Origin: Anaerococcus porci
GTDB taxonomy: Bacteria > Bacillota > Clostridia > Tissierellales > Peptoniphilaceae
Assembly (NCBI RefSeq): GCF_009696575.1
Contig: NZ_VULQ01000001.1
Location: 186,001-250,000 of the forward strand
Length of the DNA stretch: 64,000 nucleotides
Direction of reading: 5' to 3'
Numbering within the stretch: position 1 is the stretch's first letter; every line of letters starts with the position of its first letter. Positions 29,527 through 38,144 of this stretch are shown in pieces. The translations under genes were made by a program, and so were the position numbers. The notes under the pieces were generated by a model. It searched no databases. It was not told where the DNA came from and saw nothing but the letters and a program-made list of their open reading frames with translations.

Positions 29527-30666
29527 TTATTTTTCTATCTTATCTAGTATTCCGTTAAGATAAGCTATTAAAATTCCATAATTTGTCATAGGAATATTTT
29601 TAGCTTTGGCTTTTCTAATTCTTTCACTTACATATTTTTTATTAAACATACAAGCCCCACATTGAATAATTAAATCATATTTTTCTATATCCTTAAAATC
29701 ATCTCCTCTTTTAAAATCAATACTTATATTCTTATATTTATTTCTTAGAAGTTTTGGAATTTTAACAGTCCCTATATCTTCGGTTAAAGGTGGATGAGAA
29801 CAGGCTTCAGTAATTAGAATTTTATTACCATCTTTAAGTTTTTTAACAGACTCAATATAATAATTAATATCACCTTTAAAAGCTGAAAAAAGTACAGAAA
29901 ATGAAGTTAATTTTATATCCTTGTCTAATATTTTATAAACTTCTTTAAAATACTGAGAATCAGTAATAACAAGATCAGGCTTCTTATTAAAAAAACTAAG
30001 TGTATTTTCTAAGTTTATTAGATTAGTACAAACCACACTCGCATTTTTATCTATAATCTCTCTTATAGTCATAACCTGTGGTTTTATCAGCCTAAACTTA
30101 GGAGCTTCACTATCTTGAGGAATTACAAGTAAGACTAGGTTTTTTTCTTTTACTAATTTCTTTGTTATTGTATTATCTTCAAATTCATATAAAGATTTTA
30201 TCTTTAAAAAAAATTGCTCCTTACTTTTTTTGTTTTTTATATCAATCGCAAGAGGATCAAGAATTTTAAATTTCTCTATAAGCTTAATTCCATCTGAAAT
30301 ATCCTGTTTTGTTGCTATATAAATAATATTTTTGTGATTGTTTTTTATAGATATTAAATCATCTAAATTATCTTCTATAGATAGGAAGTAAAGAATAATA
30401 TCAGCCTTTTTTATAGAATTTTTTGTTTTTTCTAACCTTTTCTCATAAAGACTTGACCCATCGTCAAATCCTGCCGTATCATAAAACAATACAGGTCCTA
30501 GATCATGAATTTCCATAGATTTTTTAATAGGATCAGTTGTAGTACCTCTTTCTTCTGAAACTATAGAAGTATCTTCTCCTGTTATAAAATTTAAAAAGGA
30601 AGACTTACCAGAATTAGTCTTTCCAACCAAGACCATGGTAAGTCTTTCTGAATTATATTGAATCAT
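29527..30666 (-). CDS. hydF: [FeFe]-hydrogenase maturation GTPase HydF
   Basis: HydF is the scaffold on which the 2Fe subcluster of the hydrogenase H-cluster is assembled before transfer to HydA. The 379 residues carry the Era-like GTPase (GKTNSGKSSFLNF; DTAGFDDGS; ATKQD), a dimerisation domain and the C-terminal cluster site (EACSHPPLTEDIG, then IQCGACMF). In most HydF sequences the second motif reads HCxxC; here the histidine is replaced by glutamine. It overlaps the hydG stop by four bases. Confidence 0.93.
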   Translation of the reverse strand: MIQYNSERLTMVLVGKTNSGKSSFLNFITGEDTSIVSEERGTTTDPIKKSMEIHDLGPVLFYDTAGFDDGSSLYEKRLEKTKNSIKKADIILYFLSIEDNLDDLISIKNNHKNIIYIATKQDISDGIKLIEKFKILDPLAIDIKNKKSKEQFFLKIKSLYEFEDNTITKKLVKEKNLVLLVIPQDSEAPKFRLIKPQVMTIREIIDKNASVVCTNLINLENTLSFFNKKPDLVITDSQYFKEVYKILDKDIKLTSFSVLFSAFKGDINYYIESVKKLKDGNKILITEACSHPPLTEDIGTVKIPKLLRNKYKNISIDFKRGDDFKDIEKYDLIIQCGACMFNKKYVSERIRKAKAKNIPMTNYGILIAYLNGILDKIEK

Positions 30667-32087
30667 ACGTGTATATCTCTTTTTCCATCTTTGATTTCTT
30701 TAAGCCATTCTTTTGCATTTTCTCTAAGATTTGGATTTTCAATTTTATCTATTTCTTTTTTAATTAAAATTTGTCCAATATTTCTTGTATCATCACTTGC
30801 ATAGTCAGTTAAATACTCATCTAGGGTCAAGAGAGCATTAGGTTGGCACATCTGTCCTATACCATGATCTTTTACTATGGACATGAACTTTTCTCCAACT
30901 CTTCCTTCCCTATAACAAGCTGTACAAAATGAAGGTATATAATCCATACCTATTAACCAATTTACAACATCGTCCAAAGTTCTATTATCAGATAATTCAA
31001 ATTGATTTGAGCCTGATACATCACCTATGTCTTTAGAATATCCACCAACAGTAGTTTTTGAGCCACCTGAAATTTGGCTTATACCTAAGTCTAAGACTTT
31101 CTCTCTTACTTCTTTGGATTCTCTAGTTGATATAATCATACCTGTATAAGGAACTGCAATTCTAAGACATGCTATTATTTTTTCAAACATTCTATCACTT
31201 AAGGAATTATCAAATTCATCAGGATCTATATCATCTGCTGGTTGGATTCTAGGAACAGATATAGTGTGAGGACCACAATTAAATTTTGCCTCTAAGTGTT
31301 CTGCATGCATTAGAAGTCCAACAAACTCATATTCATAATTTTGAAGTCCAAATAAAACACCACATCCAACATCATTTATTCCTGCCTCCATTGCCCTATC
31401 CATAGCTTCTGTATGATAATTATAGTCGTGTTTTGGTCCTGATGGATGCAAGGTTTCGTAATTTTTTTTGTGATAGGTTTCTTGAAATAATATGTAGGTT
31501 CCAATTTCTGCATCTAAAAGTTTTTTATAATTTTCAATTGTTGTTGCTGCTATATTTACATTAACCCTTCTTATAGATCCATTTTTATGTTTTATAGAGT
31601 AAATAGTTTTTATAGATTCTAAAACATAATCAATAGGATTATTAATAGGATCTTCTCCAGTTTCAAGAGCTAATCTTTTATGACCCATATCTTGAAGAGC
31701 AATAACTTCTTTCCTGATTTCATCTTGATTAAGTTTTCTTCTTGGTATGGTCTTGTTTTTAGCATGGTATGGGCAATATAAGCATCCATTTACACAATAA
31801 TTTGAAAGATATAGAGGTGCAAATAAAACTATCCTATTTCCATAGAATTTAAGTTTTAATTCTTTTGCAAGTTTAAATATCTCCTCATTAAAATCATCAA
31901 GTTCACAGGAAAGTAAGACAAATGCTTCTCTGTGACTTAATCCCTTAGCTTTTCTTGCCTTTTCAAGAATTTCTCTTATTAATTTATCATTTTTACTATT
32001 TCTTTTTCCATAATCAAGAGATTCCATAATCTCTTCGTGATTAATAAATTCTTCTGCATATTTTGATTTTACATCATAAACAGACAT
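30663..32087 (-). CDS. hydG: [FeFe]-hydrogenase maturase HydG (tyrosine lyase, radical SAM)
   Basis: HydG cleaves tyrosine to supply CO and cyanide ligands, bound to iron, for the hydrogenase H-cluster. The radical SAM motif is CVNGCLYCPYH (CxxxCxxC, about residue 95). The C-terminal auxiliary cluster site is CTACYREGRVGEKFM with the third cysteine in GQMCQPNALLTL. The length of 474 residues is normal. Start ATG 32087 is preceded by AAAGGAGTAGCA; the longer in-frame start at 32144 lies upstream of the leader hairpin and is rejected. hydF is co-translated; HydE and HydA are not in the window. Confidence 0.95.
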   Translation of the reverse strand: MSVYDVKSKYAEEFINHEEIMESLDYGKRNSKNDKLIREILEKARKAKGLSHREAFVLLSCELDDFNEEIFKLAKELKLKFYGNRIVLFAPLYLSNYCVNGCLYCPYHAKNKTIPRRKLNQDEIRKEVIALQDMGHKRLALETGEDPINNPIDYVLESIKTIYSIKHKNGSIRRVNVNIAATTIENYKKLLDAEIGTYILFQETYHKKNYETLHPSGPKHDYNYHTEAMDRAMEAGINDVGCGVLFGLQNYEYEFVGLLMHAEHLEAKFNCGPHTISVPRIQPADDIDPDEFDNSLSDRMFEKIIACLRIAVPYTGMIISTRESKEVREKVLDLGISQISGGSKTTVGGYSKDIGDVSGSNQFELSDNRTLDDVVNWLIGMDYIPSFCTACYREGRVGEKFMSIVKDHGIGQMCQPNALLTLDEYLTDYASDDTRNIGQILIKKEIDKIENPNLRENAKEWLKEIKDGKRDIHV

Positions 32088-32104
32088 TGCTACTCCTTTA
32101 AGTT

Positions 32105-32130
32105 TAAAAACCATCCCATTAAGGATGGTC
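32105..32130 (-). promoter_or_regulatory. Terminator-like leader hairpin upstream of hydG
   Basis: ACCATCC/GGATGGT, a 7-base stem with 6-base loop (32110-32129), followed on the minus strand by TTTTT, ending about 10 bases before the hydG Shine-Dalgarno sequence. Its form is that of an attenuator, though it could be the terminator of an upstream leader transcript. Confidence 0.5.
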
Positions 32131-32138
32131 TTGTTCAG

Positions 32139-32155
32139 ATTCAATTTGAATTATA
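32139..32155 (-). promoter_or_regulatory. hydG promoter -10 with overlapping palindrome
   Basis: TATAAT on the minus strand (32150-32155) abuts an inverted repeat with ATTCAA/TTGAAT arms around one central base (32139-32151). The palindrome sits where transcription should start, a good position for a repressor site. Confidence 0.45.
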
Positions 32156-32611
32156 ATAAAGTTTATCATATAAATTGTAATTTTATATAATATAAACATT
32201 GTCTTATGACAAATTTTTATTTAAATTGACTTAAAATCATAAAATTAACATTATTAATAATATAGTCAATTTCTTTATCACTTACTATATAATTCTTCTT
32301 TAATTATATCATAAGCTTTACTCATATCACTAGGACTTATATTATTTATAAGTTTATTACATGATTTCTAAAGATATGCTTTATTAACTTCTATTTTTTT
32401 GAGCCATACTAAATTTTATGTTATTTAAGATAAGTTTATATCAACTCTTTGATTTTTATAACAAATTCTAATTTAATTGTTAACTATATCTAACGCTTAT
32501 TCTGAACTTAATTGCTAGACTTGTCGATATTCACTTACTTTATTTTTGCTATTATTTTCACAAAATTTTTAAATAAAAAAACTAAATTCTAACCTATATT
32601 TTCTATAAATT
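32156..32611. other. Gap of about 450 bases with traces of a decayed gene
   Basis: Mostly AT-rich. On the minus strand near 32290-32360 a short coding-like stretch reads INNISPSDMSKAYDIIKEEL and ends in a stop. An in-frame TAG interrupts it upstream, and no start or ribosome-binding site is seen. I cannot name the parent family. Confidence 0.35.
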
Positions 32612-33211
32612 TCATATTTCTCTTCTATCTTCCAAAGCTCTTTCTAAGGTAAGTTGATCAAAATATTCGAGATTTGAACCTACGGGTATTCCTGATGCTA
32701 TTTTTGATACTCTTACATCTTTATTTTCTAGAAGATGAGCCAAAAACAGAGAAGTTGTTTCACCTTCTATAGTTGATGATATGGCAAGTATAATCTCTTT
32801 TATTCCTTCCTTATCAATTCTTTCTAAAAGTTTATCTATTGATAAGTCTTCTGCTTTGACATTATCAGATGGTGATATCAGTCCTCCAAGTATATGATAT
32901 CTTCCATGATAGACCGAAGATTTCTCAATCGCTATGAGGTTTCTTACATCTTCTATGACGCAAATAGTTGTTTCATCTCTTGAAACATCTTTACATATAT
33001 TACATATATCATCTTCAGTAAGATTACCACAAATCTTGCAAGGATGAATTTTATCTTTAACTTCTTTTAAGGCATTTGAGAAGTCCTCTACAGACTTTGA
33101 ATCTTTATCAACTATACTCATGGCTAATCTTTCAGCGCTTTTTTTACCAATAGTTGGAAGCTTTTGAAATTGTTCTATTAGATTAGTTAAACTTTCAGGA
33201 TATAAACTCAT
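32612..33211 (-). CDS. recR: Recombination mediator protein RecR
   Basis: RecR works with RecO/RecF to load RecA at gaps. The 199-residue protein has the N-terminal HhH (QKLPTIGKKSAERLAM), a C4 zinc finger (CKICGNLTEDDICNICKD), a Toprim domain (ICVIEDVRNLIAIE) and the conserved end. It overlaps the ybaB stop by one base, in the standard dnaX-ybaB-recR operon. Confidence 0.97.
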   Translation of the reverse strand: MSLYPESLTNLIEQFQKLPTIGKKSAERLAMSIVDKDSKSVEDFSNALKEVKDKIHPCKICGNLTEDDICNICKDVSRDETTICVIEDVRNLIAIEKSSVYHGRYHILGGLISPSDNVKAEDLSIDKLLERIDKEGIKEIILAISSTIEGETTSLFLAHLLENKDVRVSKIASGIPVGSNLEYFDQLTLERALEDRREI

Positions 33212-33546
33212 TACATTAATCCAGGAATATTTAGATTTCCTGTTAATTTGCCCATTTCTTTTTGACTATATTCATCAGCCTTTTTAAGTGCATCATTAAT
33301 AGCAGCAACCACTAGATCTTCAAGCATTTCAGTATCTTCTGGATCAACAACATCTTCGTCAATTTTTACTTTTATAAGCTCTTTTTTTCCATTAACAGTT
33401 GCTTCAATAACTCCGCCTCCAGCTGTTGAAGTAAATTCTTTTTCTTCTATCTCAGCTTGAGCCTTAGCCATATCTTGTTGCATTTTTTGTACTTTTTTCA
33501 TCATATTATTCATATTTCCACCGCCTGGGAATCCGCCTCTTACCAT
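33211..33546 (-). CDS. YbaB/EbfC family nucleoid-associated protein
   Basis: A small DNA-binding protein of 111 residues with the family features: Gly/Met-rich start ([20 protein letters not shown]), a long coiled-coil helix, and [23 protein letters not shown]. Family members bind DNA as dimers, with a loosely defined nucleoid role. AAGGAG precedes the ATG. Between dnaX (12 bases upstream) and recR. Confidence 0.95.
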   Translation of the reverse strand: MVRGGFPGGGNMNNMMKKVQKMQQDMAKAQAEIEEKEFTSTAGGGVIEATVNGKKELIKVKIDEDVVDPEDTEMLEDLVVAAINDALKKADEYSQKEMGKLTGNLNIPGLM

Positions 33547-33557
33547 GTTAATCTCCT

Positions 33558-35279
33558 TTATTCTTCAATTGTTATGTCTTTTCCAAAGACTTTTTCTAAT
33601 TTATCTATTATATTTTCTGAGTCTATTTTCATATTATTAGATTCTTCTATATTATTATTCTTTTTATAATTTTTTTTGTCAATATTTTCAATATCAATAT
33701 TGAAATCTATACCAGTAATAGTCTTAATTATAGATTTTATATTATCTTTTGCTGCCTCTAAAGATTGATAATAAAAAGAGCTTTCGTAATAAACAACAAG
33801 CTTGTTCTTAATTATATCATAATTTAAGCCTTCTTTATCTATAAAAGTTCTAATCAATGGTGAACAGTTATTTTTGAGAGCCTTTTTAATATTTTCCTCA
33901 TCTTTTTTGCTTAGAGTTTTATCTTCTCTTAAAATCCTTTCTTCATTGTTTCTTTCTTCTATTTTAGAAGATAAAACTTCTAAATTATTATCTTTAATTT
34001 CTTCATTTATGTCTTTCTTCAATGAATCATCTCTTTCAGTGGACTCATCATTGATTTTAAAATTGTTATTTTGTCTAGTTTTTATAGACAATACATCAAT
34101 ATCAGCAAGTTTTTCTTCGACTATCTTATTTATAAGATCTATATTATTACTTGGATTATTTTTCTCCAAACTCTCTATCCTAGATTCAATATTTTTCTCA
34201 TCTTTTAAATTGATAAGTCTTAACAAAAGCATTTCCATTAAAAGTGATGTATTAAAAGAATTTTTCATTCTATTTGAATAGTCATTTATGATTTCAAGGT
34301 AAGAGATAATTTGATTATTAGAAATTTTTTCTGATTTTTCTTTTATATTATCTAGAAAATCTAAAGAATTTATATGTTTTTCGCTAGCACTTGTCTTATA
34401 TATCATGATATCTCTTAGATAAATAGTAAGTGAATCAAGAATATCCATATCATCCTTTTTGTTTTCTCTTAAAGTAAATAAAATATCTAAAGCACCTTTT
34501 TGATTTAAGCCAATTATCTTATCAAGTAATAGATCTATATTCTTAGATTCTACAACTCCCAGAATAGATTGTACATCAGCAAGTGTAAAATTCTTTTTAT
34601 TAATAGATAAAACTTGGTCAAGTATTGATAAAGCATCTCTCATAGCTCCACTAGCCTTTGCTACAACAAGCTCTTTCGCCTCATTGTCCATGCTTATATT
34701 TTTATCTCTTAAAATAGTATCTATCTGTTTTATTATATCAGTCTTTCCAATCTTATTAAATTCAAACTTTTGAACTCTAGATAGAATGGTCTTTGGTATT
34801 TTATCTATCTCTGTTGTAGCTAATATAAATACTAAATGACTAGGAGGTTCTTCCATTATCTTTAATAAAGCATTAAAGGCCTCTCGTGTAATCATGTGAG
34901 CTTCATCTATTATGTAGACCTTATATCTTAAGTTATTTGGTAGATATATAACTGTTTCTTTTAAACTTCTAATATCATCTATTCTTCTATTACTTGCTGC
35001 ATCCATTTCTACAATATCCATTGTCGATTCTTCATCAATAGACTTGCAATTTTCACATTCTCCACAAGGAGAACCATTTCTAGGATTTAAACAATTTATC
35101 GCCTTAGCAAATATTTTTGCACAGGTGGTCTTACCACAACCTCTCTCCCCAGCAAATAGATAAGCATGGGATATCTGAGATGATTTTACTTGATTTTTCA
35201 ATACATTTACAACCCTATCTTGCCCCAAAACATTATCAAAATTTTGTGGTCTATATTCTCTATATAAAGCTTTTGCCAT
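33558..35279 (-). CDS. dnaX: DNA polymerase III subunit gamma/tau
   Basis: Clamp-loader ATPase subunit of the replicase. The 573 residues show [19 protein letters not shown] (Walker A), a zinc module [30 protein letters not shown] (Walker B), the SRC-like [10 protein letters not shown] and a low-complexity, charged C-terminal tau region. ATG 35279 ([14 protein letters not shown]) follows AAAGGA; the longer open frame back to 35441 would run into tRNA-Ser on the other strand and is rejected. TATAAT at 35301-35306 on the minus strand is the likely -10. Confidence 0.95.
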   Translation of the reverse strand: MAKALYREYRPQNFDNVLGQDRVVNVLKNQVKSSQISHAYLFAGERGCGKTTCAKIFAKAINCLNPRNGSPCGECENCKSIDEESTMDIVEMDAASNRRIDDIRSLKETVIYLPNNLRYKVYIIDEAHMITREAFNALLKIMEEPPSHLVFILATTEIDKIPKTILSRVQKFEFNKIGKTDIIKQIDTILRDKNISMDNEAKELVVAKASGAMRDALSILDQVLSINKKNFTLADVQSILGVVESKNIDLLLDKIIGLNQKGALDILFTLRENKKDDMDILDSLTIYLRDIMIYKTSASEKHINSLDFLDNIKEKSEKISNNQIISYLEIINDYSNRMKNSFNTSLLMEMLLLRLINLKDEKNIESRIESLEKNNPSNNIDLINKIVEEKLADIDVLSIKTRQNNNFKINDESTERDDSLKKDINEEIKDNNLEVLSSKIEERNNEERILREDKTLSKKDEENIKKALKNNCSPLIRTFIDKEGLNYDIIKNKLVVYYESSFYYQSLEAAKDNIKSIIKTITGIDFNIDIENIDKKNYKKNNNIEESNNMKIDSENIIDKLEKVFGKDITIEE

Positions 35280-35343
35280 AATCATTCCTTTCCTTATAAA
35301 ATTATACCATAGTAGGTAAATATTTATAATTTTAAAAATTAAT

Positions 35344-35371
35344 TTGAAATTCTGAGTATTTAAAGTATAAT
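35344..35371 (+). promoter_or_regulatory. Promoter of tRNA-Ser and probably SRP RNA
   Basis: TTGAAA (35344-35349) and TATAAT (35366-35371), 16-base spacer, 19 bases before the tRNA. Confidence 0.7.
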
Positions 35372-35390
35372 TCATTTTTGTAAGCATCAT

Positions 35391-35481
35391 GGAGAGCTGT
35401 CCGAGTGGCTTAAGGAGCACGATTGGAAATCGTGTATACATTGATAGTGTATCAAGGGTTCAAATCCCTTGCTCTCCGCCA
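35391..35481 (+). tRNA. tRNA-Ser (GGA)
   Basis: Acceptor stem GGAGAGC/GCTCTCC, anticodon stem CACGA/TCGTG with loop TTGGAAA (anticodon GGA at 35425-35427), a long variable arm typical of serine tRNAs, T-loop GGTTCAAATCC, and an encoded CCA. It reads UCC and UCU codons. The SRP RNA gene begins two bases later, suggesting one precursor transcript. Confidence 0.97.
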
Positions 35482-35482
35482 T

Positions 35483-35745
35483 GCACTAGATGGGGAGTTA
35501 GCGGTGCCCTATAACCTGCAATCCGCTATAGCAGGGTTGAATTCCCAAGTTAGGGTTTTAAAATATATAGCCTGCCTTAGAAAAGTAGTGTTGATTGATG
35601 GGTCTTACGCAATAGAAAACTGTGAACCATGTCAGGACGGGAACGTAGCAGCATTAAGCAGATTTTTCTATGTGCCGTAAGGTCACCTATCATGAGCTGG
35701 CTGTCTAAGTAACGTATAGATTCTATCGCACGAGCTTGGGTGTGC
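35483..35745 (+). ncRNA. ffs: Signal recognition particle RNA (large Gram-positive type, 6S/scRNA)
   Basis: About 263 nucleotides. The Alu domain is visible at the 5' end (GGGGAGTTAGCGGTGCCCT, then CCTGCAATCCGCTATAGCAGG). The Ffh-binding helix 8 core lies at 35626-35662 (GAACCATGTCAGGACGGGAA, then CGTAGCAGCATTAAGCAG). The closing strand TAAGTAACG is near the end. The segment order is very close to what I recall of Bacillus subtilis scRNA. Ends are set from GCAC/GTGC pairing and are approximate. Confidence 0.93.
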
Positions 35746-35762
35746 TTACATATTATATAATT

Positions 35763-35800
35763 TAGCCTTTTGTTATTTGTTTTACAAAGGGCTATTTTTA
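35763..35800 (+). terminator. Terminator of the SRP RNA
   Basis: TAGCCTTTTG (35763-35772) pairs with CAAAGGGCTA (35785-35794) with one G-U, followed by TTTTTATA. Confidence 0.8.
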
Positions 35801-35818
35801 TAGCTAATAGGAGTAGAT

Positions 35819-36295
35819 ATGATCGGTAAAAAAATCAAAGATTTGTTTAATGAACCAACTGCAAATATTATAACTCCAGCAAGTGAAGTTGCAGTTTTAA
35901 GAGAAGATGACTCCTTACTACATGCTATTTTAGTCCTATCTAATAGAGGCTATCAAACAATTCCTGTTCTTGATACTAAAGATAGAGTAAGAGGTTTAAT
36001 TTCTATATCAAAAATTGTTATTTCATGCGAAAATGTAAGTTTTTTTAATGAAAAAAAGTTAACTGAAACGAAAGTATACGAAGTTATGGACCAAATAGTT
36101 CCTATACTATTTGATGACTCTGACCTTGAGGATGTTTTAAGATTAATTATTAATAATAATTTTATTTGTATTACACATAAAAATGGTTATTTTTTAGGTA
36201 TAATTACAAGAAAGACAGTTTTAGAGAGATTTACTAATATAGCTCACAATATTGAAAATGAATATAAACTTATAAAAAGATTAAATAAGCTGTAG
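35819..36295 (+). CDS. cbpB: CBS-domain c-di-AMP receptor, CbpB/DarB type
   Basis: A 158-residue protein with two CBS motifs and no other domain. The layout and key blocks (LLHAILVLSNRGYQTIPVLD; INNNFICITHKNGYFLGII) match what I recall of Bacillus DarB (YkuL) and Listeria CbpB. These bind c-di-AMP and, when ligand-free, stimulate the (p)ppGpp synthetase Rel. The assignment is by remembered similarity. ATG 35819 follows AGGAGTAGAT. It stands alone between the SRP RNA terminator and a convergent terminator. A second c-di-AMP receptor, DarA, is at 57862-58191. Confidence 0.8.
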   Translation: MIGKKIKDLFNEPTANIITPASEVAVLREDDSLLHAILVLSNRGYQTIPVLDTKDRVRGLISISKIVISCENVSFFNEKKLTETKVYEVMDQIVPILFDDSDLEDVLRLIINNNFICITHKNGYFLGIITRKTVLERFTNIAHNIENEYKLIKRLNKL

Positions 36296-36303
36296 TAAGT
36301 TAA

Positions 36304-36343
36304 TAACCCAAAAGTTGGAACTAAAATCAACTTTTGGGTTATA
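36304..36343. terminator. Bidirectional terminator between cbpB and the GlgB-like gene
   Basis: A perfect 15-base stem (36304-36318 and 36329-36343) with AT-rich flanks, between two converging genes. Confidence 0.75.
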
Positions 36344-36349
36344 ACTATA

Positions 36350-38002
36350 TTATGGCTTATATATTTGAAATATAAAAGATTCAAAAGGTTTTATATTAAT
36401 TATTTCATCCTTTTCAATACTCTTTTTATTATTTTTTGTAGAAATAAGTGTATCTAAGAAATATGGAGATTTAAGATTGTAGCTTAGGTCTGTAAAGTTA
36501 AATAAAAGTAAATAATTTTTCTTCTTGTATAATCTTTTAATAGCATATAAACTATAACCTTCTATTTCTAAAATTTCATCCTTTATTTTTCCAGAAAAAT
36601 TATTAAATATGTTATTATATATATAAGATAAATCCTTGAAAAACTCTAAAAAATCTTCTTCCTCATCTTTATTTATCTTAATTCTTGATAATTTTCTTAA
36701 ATCAAATTTCTCAATTGATCCAAATTCATCTCCCATAAAAATAATTTTATTAGATTCTATACTATATAAAAAAGTAAAAAGAGTTTTTAATTGGTCATAT
36801 TTAAAATCTTCAGAATACATCTTCATTAAAAGAGAACACCCTTCACTTAAGCTATCATAATAATTAAAACCTAAAATAAAGTTATTTAAATCTCTTTCAA
36901 AATATTTTTTAACCATTTCCTTGTAATTATCTCTATAAAAAGGAATCTTTTGAAATAGTTTAATAATATTAGAAAACGACCTATCAAAAATATAAGAAAA
37001 ACCTAAATCTTTGTTTATATCATTATTATATATAGAATTATAATTTCCAATAGAAATTTTTGATTCATTTTTTATTTCTTCATTTAAATCTTTTAAAAAA
37101 TTAAGCCATTTTTCGTTGATTCCTCTACTAATATCTCCTTGCCAAAAAATAACATCTTCTAGATTTGATATGAATACACCATCTAAATTAAACTCTTTAA
37201 TCCAATAAAATATAATAGATTTAACAAAAGACTTAACTATATCTTTACCTATATCTAGATTAATATTTCTCTTATAATTATAAAGTATATCTTCATAATC
37301 ATAGTTATACATATTAGAAAAATCAAAATTTATTAGGGACTTTTCGCTATTATCAAACTCATTTAGGGAAAATTCTACTAAAACTCCTAGGCCATCCCTA
37401 TGACTTAAATCTATAAATCTTTTTATCTTGTAAATGTCTAAATTTACATCCAAAGAAAAAAAACTAAATGGGCTATAACCTAGGGATTCTACATCTTTAT
37501 ATGAAGTTATAGGCATAAATAAAATATGGCTAAAGTTTAAATTTTTAATATATTCAATATATTTTGTCATTGATTTATCATCATCAAAAACACCAATTTC
37601 ATTTAAATATCTTAAATTTACTTGATATAAATTAAGATTTTTCTTATTTTTATATTTATAAGAGAATTTATAAGAATCATCATAGACTATTGAATTAGAA
37701 AAATCTTTATTTTGAATTTTTGCATATGGATCAAGCTTATAAATCTTATTTCCATTTTTATCTTCTATTATATAGATATATTCATCATTAACCTTAGAAT
37801 TTTTTATTGTTTTTGAAAATACACCTGTGTTGTATTTTCTGAGTTTTTCACTTTTCCAATTATTGAAATCTCCCTTTATATAAACATTTTCAGCATTCGG
37901 TGCAAGGAGCCTAAATATATAAGATTTATTTCCTTTTTTATGATTACCAAAAAATTTAAAACCTTCATTTGATTTTCCTTCTAAGTAGTTCCTTGTATCC
38001 AT
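36350..38002 (-). CDS. GlgB-like (GH13/CBM48) protein with degenerate active site
   Basis: The 550 residues follow the plan of 1,4-alpha-glucan branching enzyme: an N-terminal CBM48-like beta domain (FRLLAPNAENVYIKGDFNNW), a barrel with the GlgB-type block TSYKDVESLGYSPFSFFSLD, and later SLLMKM and FMGDEFGSIEKFDL. The catalytic positions look lost. The nucleophile strand, normally GLRVDAV, reads DGVFISNLE; the acid/base Glu region reads SIGNYNSI; the SHDE motif reads FNYYDSL; and region I DWVPxH reads VEFSLNEF. Only GlgB-like structure is left, so I expect a non-catalytic protein, perhaps glycogen-binding or regulatory. It is divergent from an AraC-type regulator with 136 bases between. AAAGGAATATTT precedes the ATG. 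Confidence 0.75.
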   Translation of the reverse strand: MDTRNYLEGKSNEGFKFFGNHKKGNKSYIFRLLAPNAENVYIKGDFNNWKSEKLRKYNTGVFSKTIKNSKVNDEYIYIIEDKNGNKIYKLDPYAKIQNKDFSNSIVYDDSYKFSYKYKNKKNLNLYQVNLRYLNEIGVFDDDKSMTKYIEYIKNLNFSHILFMPITSYKDVESLGYSPFSFFSLDVNLDIYKIKRFIDLSHRDGLGVLVEFSLNEFDNSEKSLINFDFSNMYNYDYEDILYNYKRNINLDIGKDIVKSFVKSIIFYWIKEFNLDGVFISNLEDVIFWQGDISRGINEKWLNFLKDLNEEIKNESKISIGNYNSIYNNDINKDLGFSYIFDRSFSNIIKLFQKIPFYRDNYKEMVKKYFERDLNNFILGFNYYDSLSEGCSLLMKMYSEDFKYDQLKTLFTFLYSIESNKIIFMGDEFGSIEKFDLRKLSRIKINKDEEEDFLEFFKDLSYIYNNIFNNFSGKIKDEILEIEGYSLYAIKRLYKKKNYLLLFNFTDLSYNLKSPYFLDTLISTKNNKKSIEKDEIINIKPFESFIFQIYKP

Positions 38003-38042
38003 AAATATTCCTTTCTTTTATTAATATTATTAACTATAGTAC

Positions 38043-38048
38043 ATTATA
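38043..38048 (-). promoter_or_regulatory. Probable -10 of the GlgB-like gene
   Basis: TATAAT preceded by TGTGA on the minus strand (extended -10 form), 40 bases upstream of the start codon. Confidence 0.45.
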
Positions 38049-38082
38049 TCACAAATTTCTTGCTTAGTACTGTAAAATTCAC

Positions 38083-38111
38083 TTGTTTTAACTTGTCATT
38101 TTCTGTATAAT
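38083..38111 (+). promoter_or_regulatory. Promoter of the AraC-family gene
   Basis: TTGTTT (38083-38088) and TATAAT (38106-38111) with a 17-base spacer, about 35 bases before the start codon. Confidence 0.65.
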
Positions 38112-38144
38112 GGTATATGAATCAAGCAAAAAGGGACGATGATT

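Noticed and set aside
35280-35441. N-terminal extension of dnaX
   Set aside because: It would run into tRNA-Ser; the AAAGGA site and [11 protein letters not shown] start at 35279 fit the family.
35423-35680. Open frame across the tRNA-Ser 3' half and SRP RNA
   Set aside because: It lies inside structural RNA genes with conserved RNA motifs.
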